A DNA stretch of 64,000 bases. It comes from Armigeres subalbatus. Taxonomy: Eukaryota; Arthropoda; Insecta; Diptera; Culicidae. Under the pieces are notes generated by a model, which saw nothing but the letters and a program-made list of their open reading frames with translations, had not been told where the DNA came from and made no database searches. Both the position numbers and the translations under genes were made by a program. The stretch spans positions 377,300,995 through 377,364,994 of the forward strand of contig NC_085141.1 of NCBI RefSeq assembly GCF_024139115.2. The letters are read 5' to 3'. This document shows, one piece after another, positions 1-9,357 of the stretch (position 1 is its first letter; each line of letters opens with the position of its first letter).

Positions 1-1125
1 CGAGTTGCAAGACAAAAACAGGACGCGGGTGGTGGGAAGAGAGAAGGCCGACAAAGGTGACCAAACTGATGCTTTCTGCTTCCTAGGAAGAGCGACTATG
101 GCCTAAAAGGCGATTGATTTCGCCCTGACGACCTCATTAGCCGGCCCGAAACAGCAAGGGCAGCAATCCAGCGAAGGCGCGCAGAGCAAAGCCAAACGAC
201 GTGCGACCATAAAGGCAAAACGTTGTCTGGACGGAACAAATTGGGATACATAGGGCATCGACCCAAGAAGGCGACTTCTCGGCCCAAAAAGGCGAAAGGC
301 GCCTACCAGACGCAAGTCACCGGGCCAGAAGAGGGTACCAGCCGGCCGGTGCCATCGGCACAAGAGACCGAAAATCCGTGGAAACTGGTCAGTAGGGCAA
401 AGCGAAAGTCGAGCGTATCTCGACCTGCAAGAAAGCACAGGATAAAGACGAGGCCTTGTTGGTGAAAACAGATAAGGAAAAGTACACCGAAGTCCTTAAA
501 TCGATGCGGGCGGCAGAAAAGCTTTCGGTGCTAGGTCAGGACGTGTGAAGCGTCAGACGCACCAAGATCGGTGAAATGATCTTGATTCTGAAACGCGGAG
601 CGCAAGCTAGGCCCAAGAGATCTTGGGTGACGACGTCAATGTGAGGTCGTTGGGGGCGGAAGTGACCCTCCAGTTCAAGTAACTGGACGAGGTTACGAAC
701 GCGGATGACGTCGTCTCTGCCATCAGAGAGCAGTGCGGCACAGATGTTGAGAAGACATCTATACGCCTAAGAGGCGGTACCTTTGGCACGCAGGTAGCCG
801 ACCTTAGATCACTCACGGAAGCTAAAAAAAGTCAAAGAGAATGGAAGTTGAAGATCAGCTGGTCAGTATGCCCAGTAAGCAAACTCCAGCCACCATCAGT
901 GAACAAGTGCTATTCGTGCTTAGAGTCGGGGCACAAGTCCTACGACTGTATGGACCCAGACCGTAGTAAGCTGTGTCATCGTGCGTTGTGGTGAGGAAGA
1001 GCACAAGGCGCAGGAATGCGATAAGGCACCAAAGTGCCTCATCTGCGCCAACAAAAAGCAAGCATGTAACCACGTTTTGGGTGGACCTTCGTGTCCTATC
1101 GGAGAGACAAACAAGAAGAAGCCGT
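1..1125 (+). pseudogene. Broken ORF1 (gag-like) of an R1-type non-LTR retrotransposon
   Basis: Seen: pieces of one protein run through several frames. Around 460-600 the translation reads like the conserved core of R1-clade gag (ALLVKTDKEKY, then VRRTKIGEMILILKRG). From 625 to 935 it continues into a zinc-knuckle region: CYSCLESGHKSYDC at 910-951, then after a frameshift CGEEEHKAQEC and CLICANKKQAC near 985-1060. Three successive Cys/His knuckles of this kind are standard in gag of R1-group LINEs and bind element RNA. Frames change near 440, 615 and 980, and in-frame stops occur at about 546 and 679, so it is dead. The first 220 bases are low-complexity charged sequence and probably its N-terminal part. 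Family assignment to R1 rather than LOA or I is inferred from motif spacing only. Confidence 0.75.
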
Positions 1126-1132
1126 GCTAGTA

Positions 1133-1352
1133 ACACAATTGAATTTTAACCACTGTACATCTGTTTAGCAGCTGCTGTGGCAGTCGTCCTCCTGTTCGAC
1201 CCGTACAACGTTCCTGTCGTCAATTAGGTGACGAACGGATCTAGGATGGCGGCTATTTGCACAACGGGACGGTATCTGCTCCAAGAGATGGTACATTCTT
1301 CCGCTGAGGGTGTCGTGATGGCCAAGATCAACGGTGCTTACCCATACGCTTA
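1133..1352 (+). pseudogene. Start of ORF2 (endonuclease) of the same R1-type element, truncated
   Basis: Directly after the gag remnant, 1136-1159 reads QLNFNHCT, matching the usual opening of R1-type ORF2 endonucleases (L-Q-x-N-L-N-H-C). After a frameshift, 1168-1352 gives fragments such as LFDPYNVPVVN, MAAICTTGRYLLQ and VMAKINGAYPYA, in the order expected for the first quarter of an APE-type endonuclease. Stops fall at about 1225 and 1351. The reading is lost at about 1352, just before a MITE fragment, so the element is cut off there. It is non-functional. Its gag and endonuclease are in the order expected of one element. Confidence 0.6.
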
Positions 1353-1387
1353 AACCTGGTTTAAGCACTAAGCGGAGGGGAGGAAAT

Positions 1388-1598
1388 CGGCCCAAAGACT
1401 CATTGGCCAATTTGTAATAGTTTCTGGGGAAAGGATAAAACATGATGGAAGTAAACGTCACTTAAAATGACAAGCAGAAGAAAAAATGCATTAACATACC
1501 CTCGAAAAACCCGGAACATCTCCGGTGGCCAAGGACCAATCTGAGGTTTTGGATGGAGACAAAATACTAGAAAAGTTTCCAATCCGCCACTGTGTTGA
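1388..1598 (-). mobile_element. Internal fragment of the CAGGGG-end MITE family
   Basis: This stretch aligns by eye with 6860-7030: both share AATGACAAGCAG, a run around ACCCGGAACATCTCCGGTGG, and a tail around ATACTAGAAGAGTTT. It also resembles 17300-17640. Neither terminal inverted repeat is present, so it is a fragment. Short open frames here are by-products of the repeat, since the same translation recurs in other copies without selection. Confidence 0.6.
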
Positions 1599-1644
1599 TC
1601 GCGTATGCTGAAACAAGAATTGAATCCCCGTAGACTTCTAAGGT

Positions 1645-1935
1645 GGGGCCCTCCTTAGCCATGGGGTAAGACGCGCGACTACAAAGCAAGACCATGCTGA
1701 GGGTGGCTGGGTTCCCGATGCCGGTGCCGGTCTAGGCAATTTTCGGATTGGAAATTTTCTCGACTTCCCTGGACATAAAAGTATCATCGTGTTAACCTCA
1801 TAATATACGAATGCAAAAATGGTAACTTGGCTTAGAAAACTCGCAGTTAATAACTGTGGAAGTGCTTAATGAACACTAAGCTGCGAGGCGGCTCTGTCCC
1901 AGATTGGGGATATAATGCCAAGAAGAAGAAGAAGA
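1645..1935 (+). mobile_element. tRNA-derived SINE (Feilai-like) with 13-bp target duplication
   Basis: The body opens with a pol III A-box-like stretch (TTAGCCATGGGG) and a degraded B box (GGGTTCCCGATGCC) and ends in AAG triplets. Direct repeats AGACTTCTAAGGT at 1632-1644 and 1936-1948 flank it and equal the broken RT sequence on each side, so this is a target-primed insertion. About 290 bp, a tRNA-like head and a triplet 3' tail fit the Feilai SINE of Aedes. A cleaner copy is at 18944. Confidence 0.8.
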
Positions 1936-2290
1936 AGACTTCTAAGGTCATAGGCGAAGCCGACGATCTTGATATCAGAAGGGAACTTTAGTTGCTGAGG
2001 GTGGCTGGGTTCGATTCCCGGTGCCGGTCTAGGCAATTTTCGGATTGGAAATTGTCTCGACTTCCCTGGGCATAAAAGTATCATCGTGTTAGCCTCATGA
2101 TATACGAATGCAAAAATGGTAACTCGGCTTAGAAACCTCGCAGTTAATAACTGTGGAAGTGCTTAATGAACACTAAGCTGCGAGGCGGCTCTGTCCCAGA
2201 TTGGGGATGTAATGCCAAGAAGAAGAAGAAGAAGACTTCTAAGGTCATAGGCGAAGCCGACGATCTTGATATCAGAAGGGAACTTTAGTT
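1696..2290. repeat. Tandem duplication of about 298 bp covering SINE body plus RT flank
   Basis: Unit one is 1696-1993 and unit two 1994-2290. Both run from GCTGAGGGTGGCTGGG through the AAG triplets and the duplicated target site into the same RT sequence ending AACTTTAGTT. Only scattered substitutions separate them, for example a B box altered in unit one but intact (GGTTCGATTCCC) in unit two. The duplication therefore followed SINE insertion. Confidence 0.85.
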
Positions 2291-2799
2291 TCAGAAGTCC
2301 GCCGTACATAATATACCATAATACCGGGTCCAATAATGAGCCTTGCGGTACTACTGCATTAATTGGAACACTTGTATGACTGGCATCGGTGGCGTATAAT
2401 AGTATACGGTTCTGAAAATAGCTTAGAATATATAGAATACCTCGCCTTTTACATTGGATCGCTATCTCAGCGGTCTTTACCACGCTGTCAACGTCAAACG
2501 TGGACTTATCCTTACGAAACCCGAACTGATTGCTTGCGAGGCCACCCGTACCCTCTGAGTACGGGGTCAGCCTTTTGAGGATGATCCTCTCCAGCAACTT
2601 GCCCGTCATGTTAATTAGACGGTTTCCCGGCTTTCGGTAACAGAACCAACTTCTGCCTTTTCCATCTATCGGGAAAACTACTACAGTCATGGAGACATCT
2701 CTGCATAGATGTTCGCAATGATTCCTGCCTTGAGAAGGGTGTTCGGAACTCCATAAGGCCCTGGAGCCACCATTTTGGCCTACACGCACCCGAATACTA

Positions 2800-3415
2800 G
2801 AATAGAACGACTAACTCATGTCAAAAACTTGGGCGTAATTTTGGATTTTCAACTAAAGTACAAGTTGCACATCTCGTACGTTGTGGGCAAGGCTTCCAAA
2901 ACCTTTCTTTGGCCAAAAAATTTTCTGACATTTACTGTCTGAAGCATCTGTTTTGCTCACTGGTGCGGTCTATACTGGACTATTGCTGCGCCCCGTTCGG
3001 AATCCCAATGAACGGTGCAAAACAAATTGAGTCCGTGCAACGACGTTTCCTACGATTTGCTCTGCGTAGACTACCATGGAGAGGTCCATTACGCCAGTCA
3101 AGTTATAATATCTGCTATCGGCTTATCGATCTGGAGCTGCTAAGGAATCGCCGTAACATTGCTTGGGCCGTACTGGTTACAGTTGTTTCGCAAGGCCGAA
3201 TAGTTGTAGCGATATTTCGGAGCAAAATATATCAACGTACAGCCGAGGGCACTTCCAAATAACGCTATGCTAAGAAGGCCATTTCGTCGGACTAATCACA
3301 GTATGAAAGGTAGTATTGAAGGATTACTGCGGTTATTTATTACGGTATCAACAATCTTCAACTTCAACTTGCCTTATCAGACGCTGCGTCGGAGATTCAA
3401 AGAATTTTTCTCATC
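2800..3415 (+). pseudogene. C-terminal end of a Jockey-clade reverse transcriptase
   Basis: Translation gives VKNLGVILDFQLKYKLH near 2823, SLVRSILDYCCAPFG near 2958, IESVQRRFLRFALRRLPW near 3030, LLRNRRNIA near 3144 and, in another frame from about 3267, MLRRPFRRTNHSMKGS and TLRRRFKEFF. This order is diagnostic of the post-RT region of Jockey-type LINE ORF2. At least two frame changes, and absence of the RT palm upstream, mean a 5'-truncated dead copy. The junction with the minus-strand R1 fragment is near 2790. A second copy of the same terminus is at 62366-62690. Confidence 0.8.
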
Positions 3416-3419
3416 GCGT

Positions 3420-3665
3420 CAGGTCATGTTTGAACTCAAATTTTTACTGCAGGCGCCTCCATGCTGGTCACGTTTGGACTCCAATTTGCACTTCAGACGC
3501 ATCAATGCTGTTTGATAAGTACTTGATCCAATATGAACGCCTCGACAGGTCAAGTTTGGACTCAAATTTTCACTGCAGGCGCCTCTATGCTGTTTGATAA
3601 ATACTTGTATAAACGCCTCGACAGGTTATGTTCGAGCTCAAATGTGCACTATGAACGCTTTTTTG
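3420..3665. repeat. Three to four imperfect direct repeats of about 85 bp
   Basis: The phrases GGACTCAAATTTTCACTGCA, GGCGCCTCTATGCTGTTTGA and AACGCCTCGACAGGT recur with changes at about 3425, 3472, 3553 and 3615. They lie after the Jockey RT end and may be its 3' untranslated repeats. No coding signal. Confidence 0.55.
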
Positions 3666-4260
3666 ATGCGCAGATTGGTATTCAAATATGATTTTTTCAT
3701 CAAATTCTGTATGTAAACAATTCGTTCATTTGGAATCATCTATAATTTTAATATTCCTCTTTGTGGATCACATCATATCCGGCAACGGAAAGTGCTTCAC
3801 ATCATCTTGCATAAATTAAGAAAGCTAATGTTACAATATACAAGTTACACTGCTCTACCATTTGAGGAAATTTAAATTATAATTTTGAAAATAAAAATTA
3901 ACTTGAAGCAAAATATAAAGCTTGTTAGTCGCCGACTAACCCCGACCCCCCGCAACTACAGCACTGATTCCGAAACAAATCTTCGAACGACTCCGAAGGA
4001 ATTCCGAAGCAAATTAACGAGAGATTCTGAAGCAAATCCTCTATGGAGTATAAAAGTTATTCCCCACAAATTCCCAAGAGTACCAATACCGAAAGGAATC
4101 CAGTGTGAATTCTGGATTCCGGTTGGAATACTTCGATACTACTATTTTCGAAGGAAGCTCTTTCTTTTGGAATTTCAAAGCGTTGTTTGCCAAGAATCAG
4201 TCGGCGGGAAGATATTTGGCCGAATAACACGTTAATCTGAAAGTCATCTAGCTGAATTAC
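3666..4260. other. AT-rich stretch, no gene recognised
   Basis: The longest open frame (116 codons from 3885) has no recognisable motif. Around 3960-4040 short words (ATTCCGAAGCAAAT) recur and look like decayed simple repeats. Confidence 0.5.
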
Positions 4261-4261
4261 C

Positions 4262-5480
4262 GACATGAACGTTTGGGCGAACCGGCCATTTCCGGATGGG
4301 TAATCCTACGCATTTGCTCGGAAGCCTAACTGGAGACCCTTATCGGCAAATGATATTTTTGGTCAAACGACTTTTTCAGCCAAATGATTAGTTCGACCGA
4401 ACGACATTTTCGGCCGTATGTCCATTTCAGCTAAATGACATTTTCGGTCAGATGGGTTGGCATAAGTTAGAACGCTTGTGGGGCTGTTGCTATCAATAAT
4501 GTTCTATCAATGCTTCTATAAGCTGAACTTGGCTGTTTACTATGTACCGTGCTGTAATAAGTGTTCCATCAAACCAATAACATCGATTTGACATTTAAAG
4601 AACCATTGTTTTGGTTGCTACGCCGATTCAAACTAAAGTTTGACCTTGCGGCCTTCGGCGAAAGCCCCTTTATTCGAATGCCGTATGATTGAACACCGCG
4701 TTACGCCAAAAGTCGTCTAATAAAATTCCATTTGCTTGAATTGAACGTTTGTCCGAAACGGTTATTAGGTCGAAAATTGTTTTACCGAAAATGTGAATTG
4801 GCTAACAGCGTTGTATGTCGCTGTCACTACATTTTAACATTTTTTTCATGAATTAATTTGAATACTGCAATAAATAGCTTTCATGTTGTTCTGTTGATTG
4901 CGCGATTTAATTCTTGAAAAAATGTTACTTAGGTCCTTTTGAAAAGTTAAGCGAGATTTGGCCGATCGGGCCATTTGGTTATTCGTCCTAACAAGTCATT
5001 TGGCGGAAAATTCCGTTTTGCCGAAATGGTTGTTCGGTCGAAAAAATCGTTTAACCGAATAGATCATTCGGCCGAAAATGCCGTTTGGTGCAAATGGCAA
5101 AAAGAGCCATATTTTCCGAAAATGTCTTTTCTATAATACAACCATTTCGGCCAAACGACATTTTCTGCCAAATAGCACTTTCTGAAAAATGATCACTTCG
5201 GTCAAAGGGCTTTTTCGGGGAATCGATTTTTCCAGTTATTCGTTTGGTATTCAAATACCTAAACCTGTTATGCCTCAAGCATTCTGCATATAAGTTTTTG
5301 ACATTATTTTTTGGTATTTTACCTCTTATGCAAGGCTAGTTCAAACCAATTTCTGTTATCGAGGTGGTCGCTCCTGCTCGGGAAGGAACTTCGACCAAAT
5401 GACATTTTCAGCCAAATAACTGTAGGCTAGAAGAACTTCGGCCAAACAAAATTTCGGCCTTCTGACTTTCTGCCAAACGA
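4262..5480. repeat. Degenerate array of TTCGGCCAAATGACA-like words
   Basis: Variants such as TTTTCAGCCAAATGATTA, TTCGACCGAACGACATTT, CATTTCGGCCAAACGAC and ACTTCGGTCAAAGGGC recur every 17-35 bases in dense clusters at 4262-4470, 4975-5240 and 5390-5480, with less repetitive AT-rich DNA between. The words are too divergent for a young satellite. The same family recurs at 5885-5940, 7160-7260, 18685-18745, 41745-41790, 45905-45950 and 47290-47325. Open frames here are repeat-derived. Confidence 0.7.
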
Positions 5481-5938
5481 CCCATATTCATTAAAAAAAT
5501 CATTTCAACGAGAAATTCCCAAGCAAATTATACGAATTTCTAAGGGAAATCATTTGGAATTTTCACTCACAGTTTTTCGGAAAGCTTTTCAAAACTTCAA
5601 CGAGAAATTGTATGAAATTTTCAAGAAAATCATTGATATTTCCGAGAAAAATTATCTAGAGTTTGAACGTTGTGGACAGCAAGCGAGAACAAATTTGAAA
5701 CGTCTAATTTCATTTCTTACTACTTACTTATAACTTCTCATTTTCTATTTCTTAGAAGTAATAATTGTGGAGTTTGAAGTGAGTCGTCTGATATATTACT
5801 TCTCACAACTTTATTCTCACTCCTTTATTCTCACTTCCTGATTTATCACTTTTCACGTTTCACAGTGAGAAATGGGAAACCATATAACCATTTCGGCCAA
5901 ATGACCAGATTGGCCGAATTCACCTTTTCGACCGTATG
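5481..5938. other. AT-rich spacer with a block of GTGAGAAG/CTTCTCAC words
   Basis: 5500-5690 is A/T-rich without motifs. From about 5700 to 5880 words such as ACTTCTCATTTT, ACTTTTCACGTTTCAC and AGTGAGAAATGGG appear, then a few CGGCCAAATGACC words to 5938. No coding signal. Confidence 0.5.
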
Positions 5939-5941
5939 TTA

Positions 5942-7157
5942 GGGGCTGTAAACTAATTACGTAAGCAATTTTTCTGGGTTTTGCAACCCCCCTCCTCCCA
6001 TGTAAGATTTTCTCCATACAAATCATTTTGTATTTATATGGAGCGTAAGAAAATGGCAGACCCCTCCTCCTCCCATAAATGCTTACGTACAGGGGTTAGA
6101 CAAAAAGGTTGAAAAAGGCAAAATTTTGTCGAAGTTCAAATCAGCATAACTTTGCGTAGAAAAATCCGATTTAGATTGGAAACATCGGACGCGGAAACTC
6201 TTCTAGTTTACTATCCCTATGTGAATCTTGAGATAGGTCCTTGGCCACCGGAGATGTTCCGGGCTTTCCAAGGGTATGTTAAAAAAGCATTTTTTCTCCT
6301 GCTTGTCATTTTATATGACGTTTACTGCCATATTGTTTTATGTTTTCCCCAGAAACTAGAACCAATATGCTGATCAATGGTAGCTGCAGATCCAAAATCC
6401 ATTATGTATACGCAGAGATATGGCCATTTTTGTGAAAATGGTACGGAATTGGCCAAACACCCTGAATAAATGTCACTTTCGAAGAACATTTGGAACCTGT
6501 TACAAATTGGCTAGAGTCTTACAGTCCTCAAAGTGTATCTTTAATAAAGATCCTATATTCATCGTACTGGGAAAACAATAATTTTGAGACCTGCATGGTT
6601 CCAGATGGTGCCAAAACCGGCTCCTCCTGGAAGGCCCTTGGAACCTGCTATAAGGGTGACAGTGGACACTATCATTTTGGATATGTTTCTGTAATCATCG
6701 TCTCGCAAAGCCATGAAGTTAGATACTCATATTTGCATTATTCCGATCTGTTATCATTTCATCATGTTCCCGGGACCGTTTTTACGGAAATGGCCATATC
6801 TCTGCGTAGTTTTTATGGATTCCCGATCTACAGTCACTACTGGTCGGCATATTAGTTCTAGTTTTTAGACAAAGCATAAAATATGATGAAAGTAAACCTC
6901 ACATAAAATGACAAGCAGTGGAAAAAATACATCTTGAACGTACCCTCGGAAAACCCGGAACATCTCCGGTGGCCAATGATCAACCTCAGGTTTTACATGG
7001 GGATAGTATACTAGAAGAGTTTTCGCGTCCGATGGTCCCAATTTTATCAAAATCGGATCATTCTACGCAAAGTTATGCTGACTTGAACTTTGACAAAATT
7101 TTGCCTATCTCAACCTTTTTGTCTAACCCCTGTAATTACTGATTAGTGTACGACCCC
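5942..7157. mobile_element. PIF/Harbinger-like MITE with 3-bp TTA duplication, split by another MITE
   Basis: The left end GGGGCTGTAAACTAATTACG (5942) matches inversely the right end ...TTACTGATTAGTGTACGACCCC (to 7157, partly diverged). TTA flanks both sides (5939-5941, 7158-7160). A G/C terminus with a TTA target fits PIF/Harbinger-derived MITEs; that assignment is inference. The native element would be about 170 bp; the remainder is the inserted element at 6090-7132. Confidence 0.7.
6090..7132. mobile_element. 1.04-kb Tc1/mariner-like MITE with long inverted ends, nested in another MITE
   Basis: The ends are mirror images: CAGGGGTTAGACAAAAAGGT at 6090 and its complement ending ...TCTAACCCCTG at 7132, with similarity continuing inward past AAATTTTG and TCAGCATAACTTTG (about 80 bp). 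TA flanks each end (6088-6089 and 7133-7134), the Tc1/mariner target. The interior has a second diffuse inverted similarity around CCGGAGATGTTCCGG. No transposase is encoded; the 121-codon frame at 6490 shows no motif. Related copies lie at 1388, 16864 and 21356-26265. Confidence 0.85.
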
Positions 7158-7160
7158 TTA

Positions 7161-7285
7161 CTTTCGGTCGCATGACATTTACTGCCATACGGTCATATCA
7201 GCTGAACGACTTTTTTGGTCATATGACTTGTTCGGCTAAAAGGATTCTTCGGACAAACGCATTCACGATGTATTTATTAACCCTT
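7161..7285. repeat. Short continuation of the CGGCCAAATGAC array
   Basis: CTTTCGGTCGCATGACATTT and CAGCTGAACGACTTTTTTGG-type words continue the array seen before the nested MITE pair, so the MITEs probably landed inside it. Confidence 0.55.
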
Positions 7286-7289
7286 CCGT

Positions 7290-7565
7290 TACCAACTCCC
7301 CTTTTGGAAACGATAATGAAATTCTTTTTGGCTTAAACTTTTTTGTTTTGCAAAATTTTTCTACGCAATTTTCGCCAAAATAAGCGTAAATTATTCAGGT
7401 TTCAGTGGCTTGTAGATTTTAGAATTGGCACTTGATTCCGGAGTTGTTCCGGCTTTATAATGGGTGTTGAGCCATTTTTAAAAACGCATGCTACGAAAAT
7501 GATCATTTTAGATATTTTTAATGGAAGCGATGCCTGAACTATGCCAAATTTAATCAGGAATGTCA
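7290..7565 (+). repeat. Dispersed repeat shared with 29935-30235
   Basis: Both copies share, in order, AACTTTTTTGT, CAAAATAAGCG or close variants, TTCAGG/TTTCAG, GGCACTTGAT, GGAGTTGTTCCGG, ATGGGTGTT and CCAAATTTAATCAGGAA. About 280 bp are alignable. No terminal repeats or coding potential were seen, so the class is unknown. Confidence 0.65.
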
Positions 7566-7625
7566 TCCTTGTGTGGCCACGAATCCTTTGAGAGTTTTTT
7601 TTTCACAGCGTCGACAAATGCTGAG

Positions 7626-8230
7626 GAGTGCGCGGTCGGCCGAATTATTGTGTTCTGCATTGCGCGGCCGGTAATAAAATGAATCAGTTCAGTGCGTGAT
7701 CTCTCTTGTTTCGAGGCGGGCTTGGTAGTCATATGGCTACTGCATCTGCCTCATACCGTTTCCATTACTATTCCTATACCTTCAATTTGAGTATTCTAAC
7801 AGTAATCTGCTAGAATTGGAAATGAACTTATAGAGCTCGTTTCCTACATCCAATTAGAAATTCCATCAGTTACCTTCTCCTATCTATCACATTGGCAGCT
7901 CGTTAACCAAGACGGACCTCTGCCTCTCCAACTCCAACCTAACCCAGAAATTCCAACAAATTCCGCATGAACTCGTGGCAAGTGCAGAGGTATATTCGGC
8001 TTGCAGTGGGCGAGTGATTGCATCATCATTTCCTCCCCCTTCCCTACATTGACTTGCATTCTGACGTGGCAGGCGCCAGTATGACCTAACAAATGAGATC
8101 ACCAGTACTTGTACATTGAAGATGTGTGCTAGTCCCAAGCAAACATCTGTTGGTTCCCTGTGCAAGAACAGCTGATCTGGTCATAATGGAGTAGCAACTA
8201 CGAGCAGTCAATCAAGCTCAAGCTCAAGCT
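7626..8230 (+). mobile_element. 605-bp retroposon with TCAAGC-repeat tail and 22-bp target duplication
   Basis: A 22-bp word starting CACAGCGTCGACAAATG lies at 7604-7625 and exactly again at 8231-8252. Between them the sequence opens with a GC-rich head (GCGCGGTCGGCCGAATTATT, then GCATTGCGCGGCCGGTAATA) also found in tandem at 58219-58450, and closes with TCAAGCTCAAGCTCAAGCT. A target duplication plus a short-repeat tail is the signature of a retroposon. A region near 8125 (GTGCTAGTCCCAAGC) is shared with 58930. No protein is encoded, so it must depend on an autonomous partner. Confidence 0.8.
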
Positions 8231-8252
8231 CACAGCGTCGACAAATGCTGAG

Positions 8253-9105
8253 CTCGTGAAATCCATTACGACTTCAATTTGGACGTCTATACAGATACGT
8301 CAAAAGAAATATTAATTTTATCTGAGCGCCCTTTCACGTTGCAGGCTGCAGTTTAAAAAGTCCACAATAATCATTTCCTTCCCTTTGAAGCACTGACTGG
8401 TGGTGAAGCTATTTTGCGTAGCAACCTTTTCATTCGCTCGTGATTCCGCTCTGAAACATTTAATTGATTCGAGAGTTTAATTTCTTGTCAGATTTCTGAC
8501 ACTCAGTGGCCAAAACCGTTCATGGAGCAGTCGGTAATGGTAGCCGGTTATGATTGATCACGGGATTGAGATTACGGGACTATAAACCCCGTCTGACTCT
8601 ACGAAGCCGAGTCAGAGAGGCTTAGCACCAGTTGATTGAATGTTAAGATGTCACTCGGAGGTATAGTCTGAATAACTACTGATGCTGGCACTCCCTAGTA
8701 ACATCGACGAATTTATCGTGATCTTATAGCACATTTGAAGAGTATAATAGCAGCAGGGGCCGATTTTCATACAAAATGGTCAACTTTAACATGCTGTTCC
8801 CCGATGACCGATTGAGCTGAAATATATTGAAATTTACATACACGAAAGCTCAAATATATAAATATATGTGTAACCAAGCGTCATCATCACTATCGGGACT
8901 CTTGATGATGATAGCTAACAAGACGAGGATGTGCTGCATCAATTACAGGCTACTGACAAGCGTAACTCGGTCCTCGTCAAATGAGCTTATTTGATAATTC
9001 AGTAGATCCACTGACTCCGCTAACGGTTCGAGCACGTTATTGGTTGATGATCCCTGAAGATGATCATGAAGAAGGACTACTAAACTGCAATCAGATTTAG
9101 GTTAC
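8253..9105. other. No gene recognised
   Basis: Mixed-composition unique sequence. A potential stem (GACTC...GAGTC) around 8590-8615 is not part of any RNA family I can name. The stretch may be the 5' side of the RT remnant that follows, but no motif supports this. Confidence 0.4.
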
Positions 9106-9357
9106 GTGCAGACGCTGCAGAATCTAAAACTGCGATGCGAATCTCCAGTCTGGGTATTGGCGTTTAACTTGAACTGCAACGTGCGAAAGCTAGAGAGTAC
9201 GCATAGGCTGATGTTAGTGAAAGTCATCAGCGTACTCGTGGGCATGATGCTCAAATGCTGGTCAAGGAAGGAAGACGAGAAGTGCTACGTCCTCAGAGGC
9301 ACCGATAATACCCGAAGAAATGTCAACGTAGCAATGGAAGCAGAAAAATTTGAATAA
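9106..9357 (+). pseudogene. R1-type RT C-terminal region, strongly decayed
   Basis: The 83-codon frame contains NVRKLESTHRLMLVKVIS and CYVLRGTDNTRRNV. These line up with the post-RT segment found in the better copy at 28053-28290, where the same order (thumb-like helix, an E-D-E-C-x-x-L-R-G-T motif, then R-rich) is clear. It ends at a stop at 9355. The surrounding sequence is unrecognisable. Assignment rests on similarity of short motifs only. Confidence 0.5.

Larger units (their letters stand above)
1600..2788 (-). pseudogene. R1-type reverse transcriptase remnant, split by a SINE and a tandem duplication
   Basis: On the minus strand 2788 to 2246 reads through recognisable R1-clade RT pieces: GKLLERIILKRLTPYSEGT, then NQFGFRKDKSTFD (finger and motif 1 region), then after an internal deletion SYFQNRILLY, VPQGSLLDPVLW and IKIVGFAYD. 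The catalytic F-A-D-D box is changed to FAYD. The 3' continuation (a TLEVYGDSI-like piece) lies at 1600-1644, on the far side of the SINE. Expected motif A is missing between KRRGI and YILSYF. The coding strand is opposite to the gag at 1-1125, so it is a different insertion. It is not functional. Confidence 0.7.
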
